From positions 868,001 to 932,000 of the forward strand of contig NZ_CP040872.1 of NCBI RefSeq assembly GCF_006337065.1: DNA of 64,000 nucleotides, in the 5' to 3' direction. The DNA comes from Agromyces laixinhei. Lineage in GTDB: Bacteria > Actinomycetota > Actinomycetes > Actinomycetales > Microbacteriaceae. The position numbers and the translations under genes were made by a program. This document shows positions 7,522-15,363 of the stretch, piece after piece. How positions within the stretch are numbered: position 1 is the stretch's first letter; each line of letters opens with the position of its first letter. The notes below the pieces were generated by a model. It did no database searches. It was not told where the DNA came from and saw nothing but the letters and a program-made list of their open reading frames with translations.

Positions 7522-8886
7522 ATGGCCGGATTCTGGGGCAAGAAGAAGCGCGACGAGCAAGAGCTCCAAGCTCAGGATGCCGATCTGGCGAAGCAGGCGG
7601 GCACCGCACTGGTCGCCGCCGACGAGCGCATGCGCGTCACAGCCGACGAACTCGCCTTCGCCGATGCCGAACTGGGGCACGACGCGACCGCGGGGCTGCG
7701 GCAGGCGCTCGCCGCGGTGCGGGAGCACCTGGGAGAGGCGTTCCGGCTGAATCAGCTGAATCACGACGAGATTCCCGACACCGCCGAGGAGTTGCGCACG
7801 CGAAACGCCCGCATCGTGCAGCTGTGCGAGTGGGCCGATGACGTGCTCGACGAGCACACCTCCGCCCTCGCCGAGAAGATCGCACGTGCGCGTCGGGCTC
7901 CCGAGATCATCGCCGGCATGCGAGCGGATGCCGCGCGCCTCCGCACCCGCATTCCCCACGCTCGCGACACCATCGAACGGCTCGACACCCGCTACGCCCG
8001 AGACGCGCTCGCGCAGGTGGCGTCGAACCCCGCTCAGGCCGAGCAGCTGCTCGGATTCGCCGAGCACAGCGCTGGCGTGGCAGAACGCCGCAGAGAAGCC
8101 GGGCAGCGCGAGCAGGCCAACCTCGCGCTCGAGGCCTCGACGGAGTCGGTGCGCCGGGCGGCGACGCTCCTCGACGCGGTCGAGACCTTCGAGGTCGAGG
8201 CGCTGCGGGCCGAGTCGACCCTCGCGGCGATCGTCGAGGACTCCCGGGAAGATCTCGCCGTCGCGCTCAAGGAGCCGCACACCGCCGGCGTGGCCACCGC
8301 GATCACGACGCTGCAGACTGCACTCTCCTCGCTGCCGCCGGTCGGCGTCAACACCGATCCGTTCGCGCAGCTCAGTCGCCTGCGCGAGGCCAACACGGGG
8401 CTGGATGCCGCGATCGCGGCGGCCCGCGAGCGTGCGGCGCGCCCGATTCCGCCGCTCGAGCACGTGCACCACGCCATCGACGACGCCGATCGACAGTTCG
8501 CGGTCGCTCGAGACGTCATCGCCGGCCACCGCGGCTGGATCGGCGCCGACGCCCGCACCCGACTGGCCGAGTCCGAGCGCGTGCGGGTCGACCTCGACCG
8601 GTTCCTCGGTGTGCCTGCGGCGACGGTCACCGCCATCGGCGAAGATCACCGCGAGCAGGCGATGGCGATGGCCCGGCGAGTGGCGTACCTCGCGAGCGAG
8701 GCACTGCAGCTCGCGCAGCGCGACATCGACTCCTCGCGCCCGCAGGACTCCGGTCAGTGGGGCGGCGACGGTTGGGGAGGCGACGGCTGGGGCGGCGGTC
8801 GTCGGCGCGGCGGCGGGTCCGACATGATGGGCGGCATCCTCGGCGGCCTCGTCATCGGGAGCATCCTCGACGGCATCTTCGACTGA
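7522..8886 (+). CDS. Coiled-coil protein related to the C-terminal region of TPM-domain proteins (paralogue 1)
   Basis: A 454-residue soluble protein starting MAGFWGKKKRDEQE. Nearly all of it is alpha-helical and Ala/Arg/Glu-rich, with LVAADERMRVTADEL, LLGFAEHSAGVAERRREAG and LLDAVETFEVEALRAES. The tail is Gly/Trp-rich (GGDGWGGDGWGGG), then GGILGGLVIGSILDGIF. The helical part plus glycine-rich tail resembles the long C-terminal half of actinobacterial TPM-domain proteins, but the TPM domain and signal peptide are missing. A paralogue at 59.6 kb shares the same blocks. Upstream frame is open, but the TAGGATCGAAGGC leader shared with the paralogue fixes this start. Function unknown. Confidence 0.7.
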   Translation: MAGFWGKKKRDEQELQAQDADLAKQAGTALVAADERMRVTADELAFADAELGHDATAGLRQALAAVREHLGEAFRLNQLNHDEIPDTAEELRTRNARIVQLCEWADDVLDEHTSALAEKIARARRAPEIIAGMRADAARLRTRIPHARDTIERLDTRYARDALAQVASNPAQAEQLLGFAEHSAGVAERRREAGQREQANLALEASTESVRRAATLLDAVETFEVEALRAESTLAAIVEDSREDLAVALKEPHTAGVATAITTLQTALSSLPPVGVNTDPFAQLSRLREANTGLDAAIAAARERAARPIPPLEHVHHAIDDADRQFAVARDVIAGHRGWIGADARTRLAESERVRVDLDRFLGVPAATVTAIGEDHREQAMAMARRVAYLASEALQLAQRDIDSSRPQDSGQWGGDGWGGDGWGGGRRRGGGSDMMGGILGGLVIGSILDGIFD

Positions 8887-8927
8887 ACTCCCTCGGGCGG
8901 GGTGCTCTCCGAACGAACTCACACTGT

Positions 8928-10181
8928 TCAGCTCTTGAGCATCGTCATCGCGAACGGGCGAGCGGCGGGATCCGACGGGGCTCCACCTTCGTCGACGAGA
9001 CCCATCGCGACGAGCACGCGCAGAACTCGATTGAAGTCGAGCACCCGTGAACCCGCACCGCCCGCGTCGCGGTGGGCCTCGTCGAATGCGAACGTGCGAA
9101 CCTCGCGTTCGGCACGAGCCAGTTCGACGGCGAACTCCGCGATCTTCGAGGATGTCGACGGCGAGTATCGGGGCGCGCCGGCGTTCATCAGCCGTGCGGC
9201 CAGCACGCGCCAGAGTTCGGGCGGGCGCTCCATCACTCGATCGCGCACTTCTGCGAGTGTGTGCAGGCGGCCCTTGCTCCGTCGAAGCAGTCGGAGCGCG
9301 TGCAGGTCGTCGCCGAGCTCACCGAGGCTCGACGGCTCGACGCCGTCGGGCGCGGCGGCCAGGCGAAGGATGTCGCGGATCGGCGTGGTCACCCGTTCGG
9401 CGACTTCGCGTTCGATCTCGTGGGCGAGGAGGATTCCCGCGTCGACAAGGTCCATCCGAAGGGCTCGACGGGCAGCGACGCTCGCCCCTGCGACGGCGTC
9501 GTCGAGGGAGAGTCCGTGCTTGGCGAAGCCGAGTCGGCCCGCAGTACCCGCGCCGAACCGCACCTCGAACTCGTGCTCCAGAAGGTGGAGTTGGGCCGGA
9601 TCGGCGAGTTCACCGTATGCGCTCTCTGCGAGGTCGCGCGGAATCAGGCCGACTCCCGCCACGACGGTCGCCGTGGTGGCCCCGAGAGGTCGCTTCGAAC
9701 TCTCGATCGCTCGAATGCGGTGGCGCCAGCCCGGTGGGGGATCCCGGTCGTAGTCGGGTTCGTGGCGACGATACTCGAACACGAAGTCGCCGCCGAGCTG
9801 CTCGACCGCCTCGGCGACCGTCCACGCGTGCTCGCAGGCGAACTCGTCAGCGTCTGGGTAATAGCTGTACTCGCGCCACGCATCCGGACGCCGATCGCGT
9901 CGCCCGAGCGGGCGGATCCGTTCTGGCGCACCGACTCGGTTCGCCGCCCCCGGCAGATCGTGCTCGTACGAGCCGTACTCGGTCATGCGCCACCCCGGCC
10001 ATGTCGAGCCGAACGCGTGGGTGCCGGTTCCCGTCCACCCGAACGCGATCACGATCGCGTCGGCGAGCTGATCGAGGCGCGCCGTGCCGTCGATGGCGAT
10101 CTCGCGCCATGTCTCGTGCTCGGCACGCTCGAGGTCGAGACGCAGGATCAGTTGCTGTTGGGGGTCGCTTCGTCGACGCAT
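8928..10181 (-). CDS. Plasmid pRiA4b ORF-3 family protein (copy 1)
   Basis: A 417-residue protein starting MRRRSDPQQQLILRLDLE. Residues about 8-150 match the pRiA4b ORF-3 domain: LRLDLERAEHETWREIAIDG, LDQLADAIVIAFGWTGTGTHAF, and EYSYYPDADEFACEHAWTVAE. This domain occurs in proteins of unknown biochemical role, often near mobile or defence genes. The C-terminal half is helical and Arg/Leu-rich with no named domain. A 36-codon upstream extension is open, but the internal ATG starts just ahead of the conserved domain. A second member of the family lies 1.7 kb away, with a similar two-part layout. It converges on the coiled-coil gene with 41 bases between. Confidence 0.75.
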   Translation of the reverse strand: MRRRSDPQQQLILRLDLERAEHETWREIAIDGTARLDQLADAIVIAFGWTGTGTHAFGSTWPGWRMTEYGSYEHDLPGAANRVGAPERIRPLGRRDRRPDAWREYSYYPDADEFACEHAWTVAEAVEQLGGDFVFEYRRHEPDYDRDPPPGWRHRIRAIESSKRPLGATTATVVAGVGLIPRDLAESAYGELADPAQLHLLEHEFEVRFGAGTAGRLGFAKHGLSLDDAVAGASVAARRALRMDLVDAGILLAHEIEREVAERVTTPIRDILRLAAAPDGVEPSSLGELGDDLHALRLLRRSKGRLHTLAEVRDRVMERPPELWRVLAARLMNAGAPRYSPSTSSKIAEFAVELARAEREVRTFAFDEAHRDAGGAGSRVLDFNRVLRVLVAMGLVDEGGAPSDPAARPFAMTMLKS

Positions 10182-10324
10182 GGGGCAATCCTGCGCGGCC
10201 GACGTCTTCGTCGGGCGGGCCGGCGTGAATCGGTGAACTGCCGGTGCCGCCGAGCGGGTGTGGAGGACGAGTTGACCGCGGCACAGCACGCGCCGAGACG
10301 GTGATCGTGGGGTCGCGCCACGGG

Positions 10325-10360
10325 TGATGCAGTGATGCAGATCGGATGATGCTATGATGC
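10325..10360 (+). promoter_or_regulatory. vapB promoter with four TGATGC repeats and a leaderless start
   Basis: TGATGC occurs at 10325, 10333, 10347 and 10355, spaced 8, 14 and 8 bases. The last copy overlaps a good -10 box, TATGAT (10353-10358). Seven bases downstream is the GTG start of vapB, so transcription probably begins at the start codon. The repeat pairs are the likely operator for the VapBC complex. Confidence 0.6.
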
Positions 10361-10364
10361 ACCT

Positions 10365-10619
10365 GTGCGCACCACCATCACGTTGACCGCCGACGCCGAC
10401 GCACTCGTGCGCCGGGTCATGCGTGAACGCGGGCTCTCGTTCAGAGACGCGGTGAATTTCGCGATCATCGCGGGGCTCGCCCCTGTCGACCGATCAGCGG
10501 CCGTCGAGACCCCGACGTTCGACCTCGGCCGGGCACGGCTGCCGCTCGACCGCGCGATCGCCCTCGCCGCCGAGCTCGAAGACGAGCAGCTGCTGCGCAA
10601 GCGGGAGCAGGGCAAGTGA
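10365..10619 (+). CDS. vapB: VapB-type antitoxin
   Basis: An 84-residue protein, GTG start. The N-terminus MRTTITLTADADALVRRVMRERG with LSFRDAVNFAI is a ribbon-helix-helix DNA-binding fold. The basic C-terminal tail (LRKREQGK) and the middle region with PTFDLG would wrap the toxin. It stands 37 bases before the PIN toxin on the same strand. Known VapB proteins neutralise VapC and repress their own promoter; the TGATGC repeats upstream fit this. Confidence 0.85.
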   Translation: MRTTITLTADADALVRRVMRERGLSFRDAVNFAIIAGLAPVDRSAAVETPTFDLGRARLPLDRAIALAAELEDEQLLRKREQGK

Positions 10620-10656
10620 GACCCGGGCGTCCGTATCGATCGGGAGGCAGCGCGCG

Positions 10657-11085
10657 ATGAGACTCGTCGATGCGAACGTCCTGCTCTACGCGGTCGATCG
10701 CGGGGCCGACCATCACCGCGCGGCCAAGACCTGGCTCGACGCGGCGCTCCGCGGGCCTCAGACCGTGCTGTTGCCCTGGGTCAGCGTGCTCGCGTTCGTG
10801 CGCCTGGTGAGTCATCCGTCGGTGTACGAGCATCCGCTGCCGGTGTCCGACGCGCTCGACGTGGTCGACACGTGGCTCGCTGCCCCCTCGGTCGTCACAC
10901 CCGAGCCTGATGCACGCCACCTGGCGCGCATCCGCGAACTGCTGGGTGCTACCGGTCGCGGTGGCAACCTCGTGAACGACGCCCACCTCGCGGCGCTTGC
11001 GCTGCAGCACCGAGCGACCGTGATCACGTTCGACAACGACTTCGGCCGTTTTCCCGATGTTCTGTGGGAGCGACCGACCGCGTGA
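10657..11085 (+). CDS. vapC: VapC-type PIN-domain ribonuclease toxin
   Basis: A 142-residue PIN domain protein starting MRLVDANVLLYAVDRG. Metal-binding acids: D5 in the first strand, D108 in LVNDAHLAALA, and D126/D128 in ITFDNDFGRF. The second acidic position common in PIN toxins is replaced by the PWVSVLAFVRLVSHP segment, which is normal for this subfamily of TA-system VapC proteins. The family cuts tRNA or rRNA when its antitoxin is degraded. It is paired with the upstream antitoxin gene. Confidence 0.88.
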   Translation: MRLVDANVLLYAVDRGADHHRAAKTWLDAALRGPQTVLLPWVSVLAFVRLVSHPSVYEHPLPVSDALDVVDTWLAAPSVVTPEPDARHLARIRELLGATGRGGNLVNDAHLAALALQHRATVITFDNDFGRFPDVLWERPTA

Positions 11086-11137
11086 ATGGCGAGGCTCGTC
11101 GCCGAGTGGTCTCGCGATTCGAAACGGTCTTGCGATT

Positions 11138-11200
11138 CGCGTATGCCAGTTCCCCCTCATTGAGGCGTCACACCTCAATGAGGGGGAACTGGCATACGCG
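11138..11200. repeat. Perfect palindromic element B (GTATGCCAGTTCC ends)
   Basis: Perfect 28-nt inverted arms (11138-11165 and 11173-11200) flank a 7-nt loop. The outer 20 nt of each arm match the arms of element A at 3.75 kb, whose interior is replaced by a tandem array. It lies 50 bases past vapC and 127 before the VOC gene. As RNA it would form a very stable hairpin, so it may also act as a bidirectional terminator. Confidence 0.9.
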
Positions 11201-11326
11201 TGGGCGACGCCTCGGATGCAGCATGGCGCGACTTCGCGCGCCCGGGCGCCGGTGGCGAGAGCGAGTCACCCTTGATCGGCGCGAGCGGCACCTCCAGCAT
11301 GGAACCACGACTGAAAGGAACCGCAG

Positions 11327-11770
11327 ATGGCCATCAGACTCGACAACGTCGGCATCGCCGTGCGCGACATCGAAGCAGCGATCTCGTTCTTCACCGACCT
11401 CGGGCTCACCGTGGTCGGCCGCGACACGGTCAGCGGTGAGTGGGCCGACACCGCCGTCGGCCTCGACGGGAATCACGCGAAGATCGCGGTGCTCCAGACG
11501 CCGGACGGCCACGGGCGCCTCGAGTTCTTCGAGTACATCCACCCGGATGCGATCGAGACGGAGCCGACGCTTCCGAACGAGATCGGCATGCACCGCGTCG
11601 CGTTCGCCGTCGACGACATCGACGCCGCCCTCGCGATCGCGGCGAGACACGGCTACTCCCCGCTTCGGGGCGTGGCCACCTACGAGGACGTCTACAAGCT
11701 CACCTACCTGCGCGGTCCCAGCGGGATCCTCGTGATGTTCGCCCAGGAGCTCAAGCCGGCAGCATCGTGA
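11327..11770 (+). CDS. VOC family (glyoxalase/bleomycin resistance-like) protein
   Basis: A 147-residue protein with GAAAGGAA eight bases before ATG. It shows two beta-alpha-beta-beta-beta modules: LDNVGIAVRDIEAAISFFTDLGL followed by GRLEFFEYIHP, and GMHRVAFAVDDIDAALAIAARHGY followed by YLRGPSGILVMFAQEL. Candidate metal ligands are H- and E-type residues at the usual ends of strands (E in LEFFEY, H in GMHRV). Members include glyoxalase I, dioxygenases and antibiotic-binding proteins; substrate cannot be told from sequence. Confidence 0.85.
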   Translation: MAIRLDNVGIAVRDIEAAISFFTDLGLTVVGRDTVSGEWADTAVGLDGNHAKIAVLQTPDGHGRLEFFEYIHPDAIETEPTLPNEIGMHRVAFAVDDIDAALAIAARHGYSPLRGVATYEDVYKLTYLRGPSGILVMFAQELKPAAS

Positions 11771-11817
11771 GCACGGCGCGGTGAGGATCGTCGCGGCGTA
11801 CCGGACCTCGGCCGCCC

Positions 11818-11853
11818 GCATGGTCATCACCGCTATCGGGGATACGCCGACAC
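11818..11853 (+). repeat. 36-bp direct repeat, left copy
   Basis: Identical over 36 bp to 13662-13697, in the same orientation (starts GCATGGTCATCACCGCTATC). Similarity extends a few bases on both sides (ACCTCG before, CGAGA after). The two copies bracket the second pRiA4b gene. Confidence 0.9.
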
Positions 11854-11880
11854 ACGAGACGGCATCCACGATGCGGTGCG

Positions 11881-13398
11881 TTACCGTATCCCGAGCATCG
11901 CCCTCGCGAACGCACGCCCCTCGGCCACCGGCGGACGTGGCGGGAGCGGCCAGGCGAACACTCGGTCGTGGTCGGGGCCGAACACCGCGAGCTGACCGAG
12001 CGTGTACCAGATCGGGCGCACCAGGTAGCGGGCGTCGTCTGCAGCCAGCGGCCAGTTGTCGGGCCGTCGCCATCCGAGCGCGTCGAGGCCGCGGGCGACG
12101 GCGCTGCTCAGTGGCTGGAGTTCGCCGTCACCGCCGCACGCGACCTCGACGGCCACGAGCATCGCCGCGAGGCGATCGGCCTCACCGCGTCGGCGTTCGA
12201 CGAGGGCGGTGGCGATGAAGCGCCAGAGCGCAATCGGGTCGTCAGCCAGTTTCGTGCCGTTGGCGGTGCGCAGCAGGCGCCCTTTGGCGACGCGAACGAG
12301 TCCGAACGTGCGGGCCGCCGCGCGCAGCTCGCGGATCGGGCTCGTGTTGTCTTCTCGGTTGGCTGTGCCGAACCACTCGTCGATCCAGCCGAGAGCGGTC
12401 ATCCCCTCGCGCACGGTGGCCGGAGGCATCCACCCCGCCTTCGTCAGGGTGAGCCCATCGGCACCGACGCGACGAAGCAGCCACGTGAACGGGCGCACCA
12501 TGCGTTCGGCCGTGTCGATGTCGATGACGACCGGGTCGAGTGCGCCGGCAGCGCGCAGCCGCCGGCGCAGCACGCTGCGCAACGGCGGCGCCAGCGCGGT
12601 GAGCAGTTCGACGAGCGGCGCGGTCTCGTCGACCGGATCGTCGTCTCGGCCGAGCACGAGCCCCGACATGTCGCTCCCGAGTTCGAAGCGCAGGCGCAAC
12701 TCGTCATCGACCCCGTCGCGGTCGAATGCTTCGGGGTCGAACGGTTGCGGCAAGGCATCCGGCCACGTCGTGAACGCCACCCAGCCGGCCGCCTCGGCGT
12801 GCTCGGGGGCCCGGTCGTCGGCGAGCCTCTCGACGAGCTGGTCGTAGCCGTGCACGCCGCCCGAGTCCTCGAACGGCCCGCGGCGATCGCCGCTGACGAG
12901 CTCGACGCGCCGCTCCCACTTCGGTTGCGACGCGCCAGGCGCGTCGACGCCTTCGCGCTCGATGAGCTCGATCAGGTGCCACCAGTCGTCGCCGAAGTCG
13001 TACCAGTAGTAGATGGGGCCGCCGCTCTGATCGAAGACGGATGCCACATCGGCCTCGTGCTCGTCGATCAGCTGTTCGGCGGGGCCGGTGCGGCCGAGCG
13101 CGTCGAGCGGGCCGCCGAACCGGGCGGTGAACTCGGCGTCGTGCTGCTCCTCGGCGAGTTGGTCGTCGGGCATCCACCGTCGGACCGGGCGGCCGATCTG
13201 CGGCAGCCCCCGCGCCTGCGGGTGCGGGTCGGTCTCGGTGAATTCGTGGAGGTGGCTGTCGCGCCATCCCATCGCGATTTGGATCGCGTCGTGCAGCTCA
13301 TCGAGCCGCAGCGCACCGTCGACGTCGATGGTGCGCCAGATCTCGGGCGAGCTGCGGAGCAGGGAAATGCGCAGGCGGAAGCGTTCGCGTGAAGTCAC
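11881..13398 (-). CDS. Plasmid pRiA4b ORF-3 family protein (copy 2)
   Basis: A 505-residue protein; GTG at 13398 gives VTSRERFRLRISLLRSS. The frame is open far upstream, but that sequence includes repeats and antisense of the next gene. The N-terminal pRiA4b domain reads LRISLLRSSPEIWRTIDVDG, LDELHDAIQIAMGWRDSHLHEF, then YYWYDFGDDWWHLIELIERE and HGYDQLVERLAD, ending near residue 190. The remaining 300 residues are helical without a known domain. It is longer than copy 1 and has the more canonical domain. A 36-bp direct repeat lies on each side, suggesting it arrived or duplicated as a unit. Confidence 0.78.
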   Translation of the reverse strand: MTSRERFRLRISLLRSSPEIWRTIDVDGALRLDELHDAIQIAMGWRDSHLHEFTETDPHPQARGLPQIGRPVRRWMPDDQLAEEQHDAEFTARFGGPLDALGRTGPAEQLIDEHEADVASVFDQSGGPIYYWYDFGDDWWHLIELIEREGVDAPGASQPKWERRVELVSGDRRGPFEDSGGVHGYDQLVERLADDRAPEHAEAAGWVAFTTWPDALPQPFDPEAFDRDGVDDELRLRFELGSDMSGLVLGRDDDPVDETAPLVELLTALAPPLRSVLRRRLRAAGALDPVVIDIDTAERMVRPFTWLLRRVGADGLTLTKAGWMPPATVREGMTALGWIDEWFGTANREDNTSPIRELRAAARTFGLVRVAKGRLLRTANGTKLADDPIALWRFIATALVERRRGEADRLAAMLVAVEVACGGDGELQPLSSAVARGLDALGWRRPDNWPLAADDARYLVRPIWYTLGQLAVFGPDHDRVFAWPLPPRPPVAEGRAFARAMLGIR

Positions 13399-13525
13399 CG
13401 AAGCAGTCTGCCAGAGGGGCGGATGTCCCGTGGTCGATGAACCAGGGCCGTGAATTTCGGGTCGCCGACGAGCCGGGTCCGTGCATGCCGTCCCGCCGCG
13501 GCCGGGAGGGGCGCGTGAGAACCCG

Positions 13526-13613
13526 GTGCCGAAGTGCCGAAGTGCCGAAGTGCCGAAGTGCCGAAGTGCCGGAGTGCCGAAGTGCCGGAGTGCCGAAGTG
13601 CCGAAGTGCCGGA
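13526..13613. repeat. 9-bp minisatellite, locus B
   Basis: Almost ten tandem units of GTGCCGAAG, with three units changed to GTGCCGGAG. This is the longest copy of the dispersed family. Confidence 0.9.
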
Positions 13614-13661
13614 GCATTCGTGCGTCGGTCGACGTGTCGCGTTCGGGCGCACCTCGCGCCT

Positions 13662-13697
13662 GCATGGTCATCACCGCTATCGGGGATACGCCGACAC
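13662..13697 (+). repeat. 36-bp direct repeat, right copy
   Basis: Exact repeat of 11818-11853, lying upstream of the pRiA4b gene and between two minisatellite loci. Confidence 0.9.
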
Positions 13698-13821
13698 GCG
13701 AGAAGATGGAGTGCTCGTCGTGCCGATCGGCGTGCTCGTGCCTTGAACGGGCCTCGTACTTCATTCTGCGCACGGGGTCGGTGCGCTGGCCGTCGGGCGT
13801 TCGCGTGCCCCGCGAAACGCG

Positions 13822-13852
13822 GTGCCGAAGTGCCGAAGTGCCGAGGTGCCGA
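13822..13852. repeat. 9-bp minisatellite, locus C
   Basis: About three and a half units of GTGCCGAAG, one changed to GTGCCGAGG. It lies 60 bases upstream of the ADP-ribosylglycohydrolase gene. It is preceded by CGAAACGCG, which resembles the left edge of locus D at 55.9 kb. Confidence 0.8.
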
Positions 13853-13911
13853 ACGCCTGCGGCACAACTCGAACGCCGAACGAAGAATCCCGACCGACCC
13901 GAAGGAGCCCC

Positions 13912-15363
13912 ATGAATCCTCTCCACCTCACGCCCGTGCAGCTCGATCGCGCCGCGGGCGCCGTGCTCGGCTCCGCCGCCGGCGACGCGCTCGGCGCGCC
14001 CTACGAGTTCCGCCCCTCGGTGCCCGACGACGTCGCGATCGTGATGAAGGCCGGTGGCCCGTGGCAGCTCGGCGAGTGGACGGATGACACGAGCATGGCC
14101 ATCCCCGTGCTGCGGGCGCTCGCCCGGGGCGCGTCGCTCGACGACGAGGCCGTCCAGGGCGGCATCGTCGCCGAGTGGTGCGACTGGGCGCGCACCGCGA
14201 AAGACGTCGGCATCCAGACCCGGCAGGTGCTCGGTCGAGCGACGGATGCCTCGGCTGCCGCCGCCCGCGACGCCGCCCGTGCCGTGCACGACGCGACGGG
14301 TCGCTCCGCCGGAAACGGCTCGCTCATGCGCACCGGGCCCCTGGCCCTGGGCTACCTCGCCGATGGCCGAGAGGCCGCGCTCGCGGCATCCGCTCGCAGT
14401 CTTTCTGGTCTCACGCACTTCGAGACCGACGCGGGTGACGCGTGTGCGATCTGGTCGCTCGCGATCCGGCACGCGATCCGCACGGGCGAGCTCGACCTGC
14501 GCGGCCCGATCGATGTGCTGCCGGCAGGGCGCCGTGCGCGCTGGCACGAGCTCATCGATACGGCGGAGCGGCTGCATCCGCGTGACATCCCCGGCAGCAA
14601 CGGATGGGTCGTGGCCGCGCTGCAGGCCGCATGGGCGGCGATCGTGGGCGCCGACACCCTCGCCGGGGTGCTCGAGCGCGCCGTGCGCTGCGGCAACGAC
14701 ACCGACACGGTCGCGGCGATCGCCGGCTCGCTCGCCGGCGCCAGGTACGGCGCGAGCGCGGTGCCGTTCGCGTGGCGGCGGCACCTGCACGGCTGGTCGG
14801 GGGCGGATGCCGCGGCGCTCGACGCCGACGGGCTCGTGAAGCTCGCCGTGCTCGCGGCGCGAGGCGGGGCGAACGATCGCGACGGCTGGCCGGGCGGCGA
14901 CCGGTTCGCGACGCCCCGCACGGGCACCCTCGTGCGGCACCCGCACGACGACGGCGTGTGGCTCGGCGACCTGCGCGGTCTCGACCGGCTGCCCGCAGAC
15001 GTATCGGCGGTGGTGTCGCTCTGCCGGGTGGGTGCCGACCAGGTGCCGCAGCACGTCGGAGTGCACCACGAGGTGTGGCTCGTCGACAAGCCCGGCGCCT
15101 CGAACAACCTCGACCTCGACGCCGTCTTCGCCGACACGGCCGACGCCATCGCGGCACTGCGTGCGGAGGGCCATAGCGTGTACCTGCACTGCTTCGAGGC
15201 CCGCAGCCGCACCCCATCCATCGCGGCGGCGTACTCGGTGCGGCACCTCGGGGTTCCCGCCACGCGGGCGCTCGCCGAGGTCACGGCTGCGCTGCCGCAC
15301 GGTGCCCCGCAGCCGTGGTTCACCGAGGTGGTGGAGCGGATGAGCGTAAAGGAGCAGGCATGA
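13912..15363 (+). CDS. ADP-ribosylglycohydrolase fused to a dual-specificity-type phosphatase
   Basis: A 483-residue protein; GAAGGAG precedes the ATG. Residues about 10-310 are an ARH/DraG domain: RAAGAVLGSAAGDALGAPYEF, WTDDTSMA (metal-binding TDDT-type motif), GNGSLMRTGPLALGYL, and GNDTDTVAAIAGSLAGARYG (second metal site). Residues about 320-475 form a phosphatase-like domain with VYLHCFEARSRTPSIAA, i.e. the HC-x5-R signature of cysteine phosphatases. ARH enzymes remove ADP-ribose from proteins or DNA. The fusion suggests linked removal of ADP-ribose and phosphate, perhaps of ADP-ribose-1''-phosphate; that is inference. Its stop overlaps the next start (ATGA), so the two are translationally coupled. 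Confidence 0.85.
   Translation: MNPLHLTPVQLDRAAGAVLGSAAGDALGAPYEFRPSVPDDVAIVMKAGGPWQLGEWTDDTSMAIPVLRALARGASLDDEAVQGGIVAEWCDWARTAKDVGIQTRQVLGRATDASAAAARDAARAVHDATGRSAGNGSLMRTGPLALGYLADGREAALAASARSLSGLTHFETDAGDACAIWSLAIRHAIRTGELDLRGPIDVLPAGRRARWHELIDTAERLHPRDIPGSNGWVVAALQAAWAAIVGADTLAGVLERAVRCGNDTDTVAAIAGSLAGARYGASAVPFAWRRHLHGWSGADAAALDADGLVKLAVLAARGGANDRDGWPGGDRFATPRTGTLVRHPHDDGVWLGDLRGLDRLPADVSAVVSLCRVGADQVPQHVGVHHEVWLVDKPGASNNLDLDAVFADTADAIAALRAEGHSVYLHCFEARSRTPSIAAAYSVRHLGVPATRALAEVTAALPHGAPQPWFTEVVERMSVKEQA

Larger units (their letters stand above)
13399..13911. other. Repeat-rich intergenic region between divergent genes
   Basis: About 510 bases with no convincing gene. It holds minisatellite loci B and C and the right copy of the 36-bp direct repeat, separated by unremarkable sequence, then GAAGGAG as ribosome binding site of the next gene. 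Several open frames here are only translated repeats. Confidence 0.6.

Noticed and set aside
13526..13613. CRISPR-like array
   Set aside because: Units are 9 bp without spacers, and no cas gene is present anywhere in the window.
13399..15300. Long upstream extension of the second pRiA4b gene
   Set aside because: The extension runs through the 9-bp minisatellite and the antisense of the ARH-phosphatase gene; homology begins only at VTSRERFRLRI.
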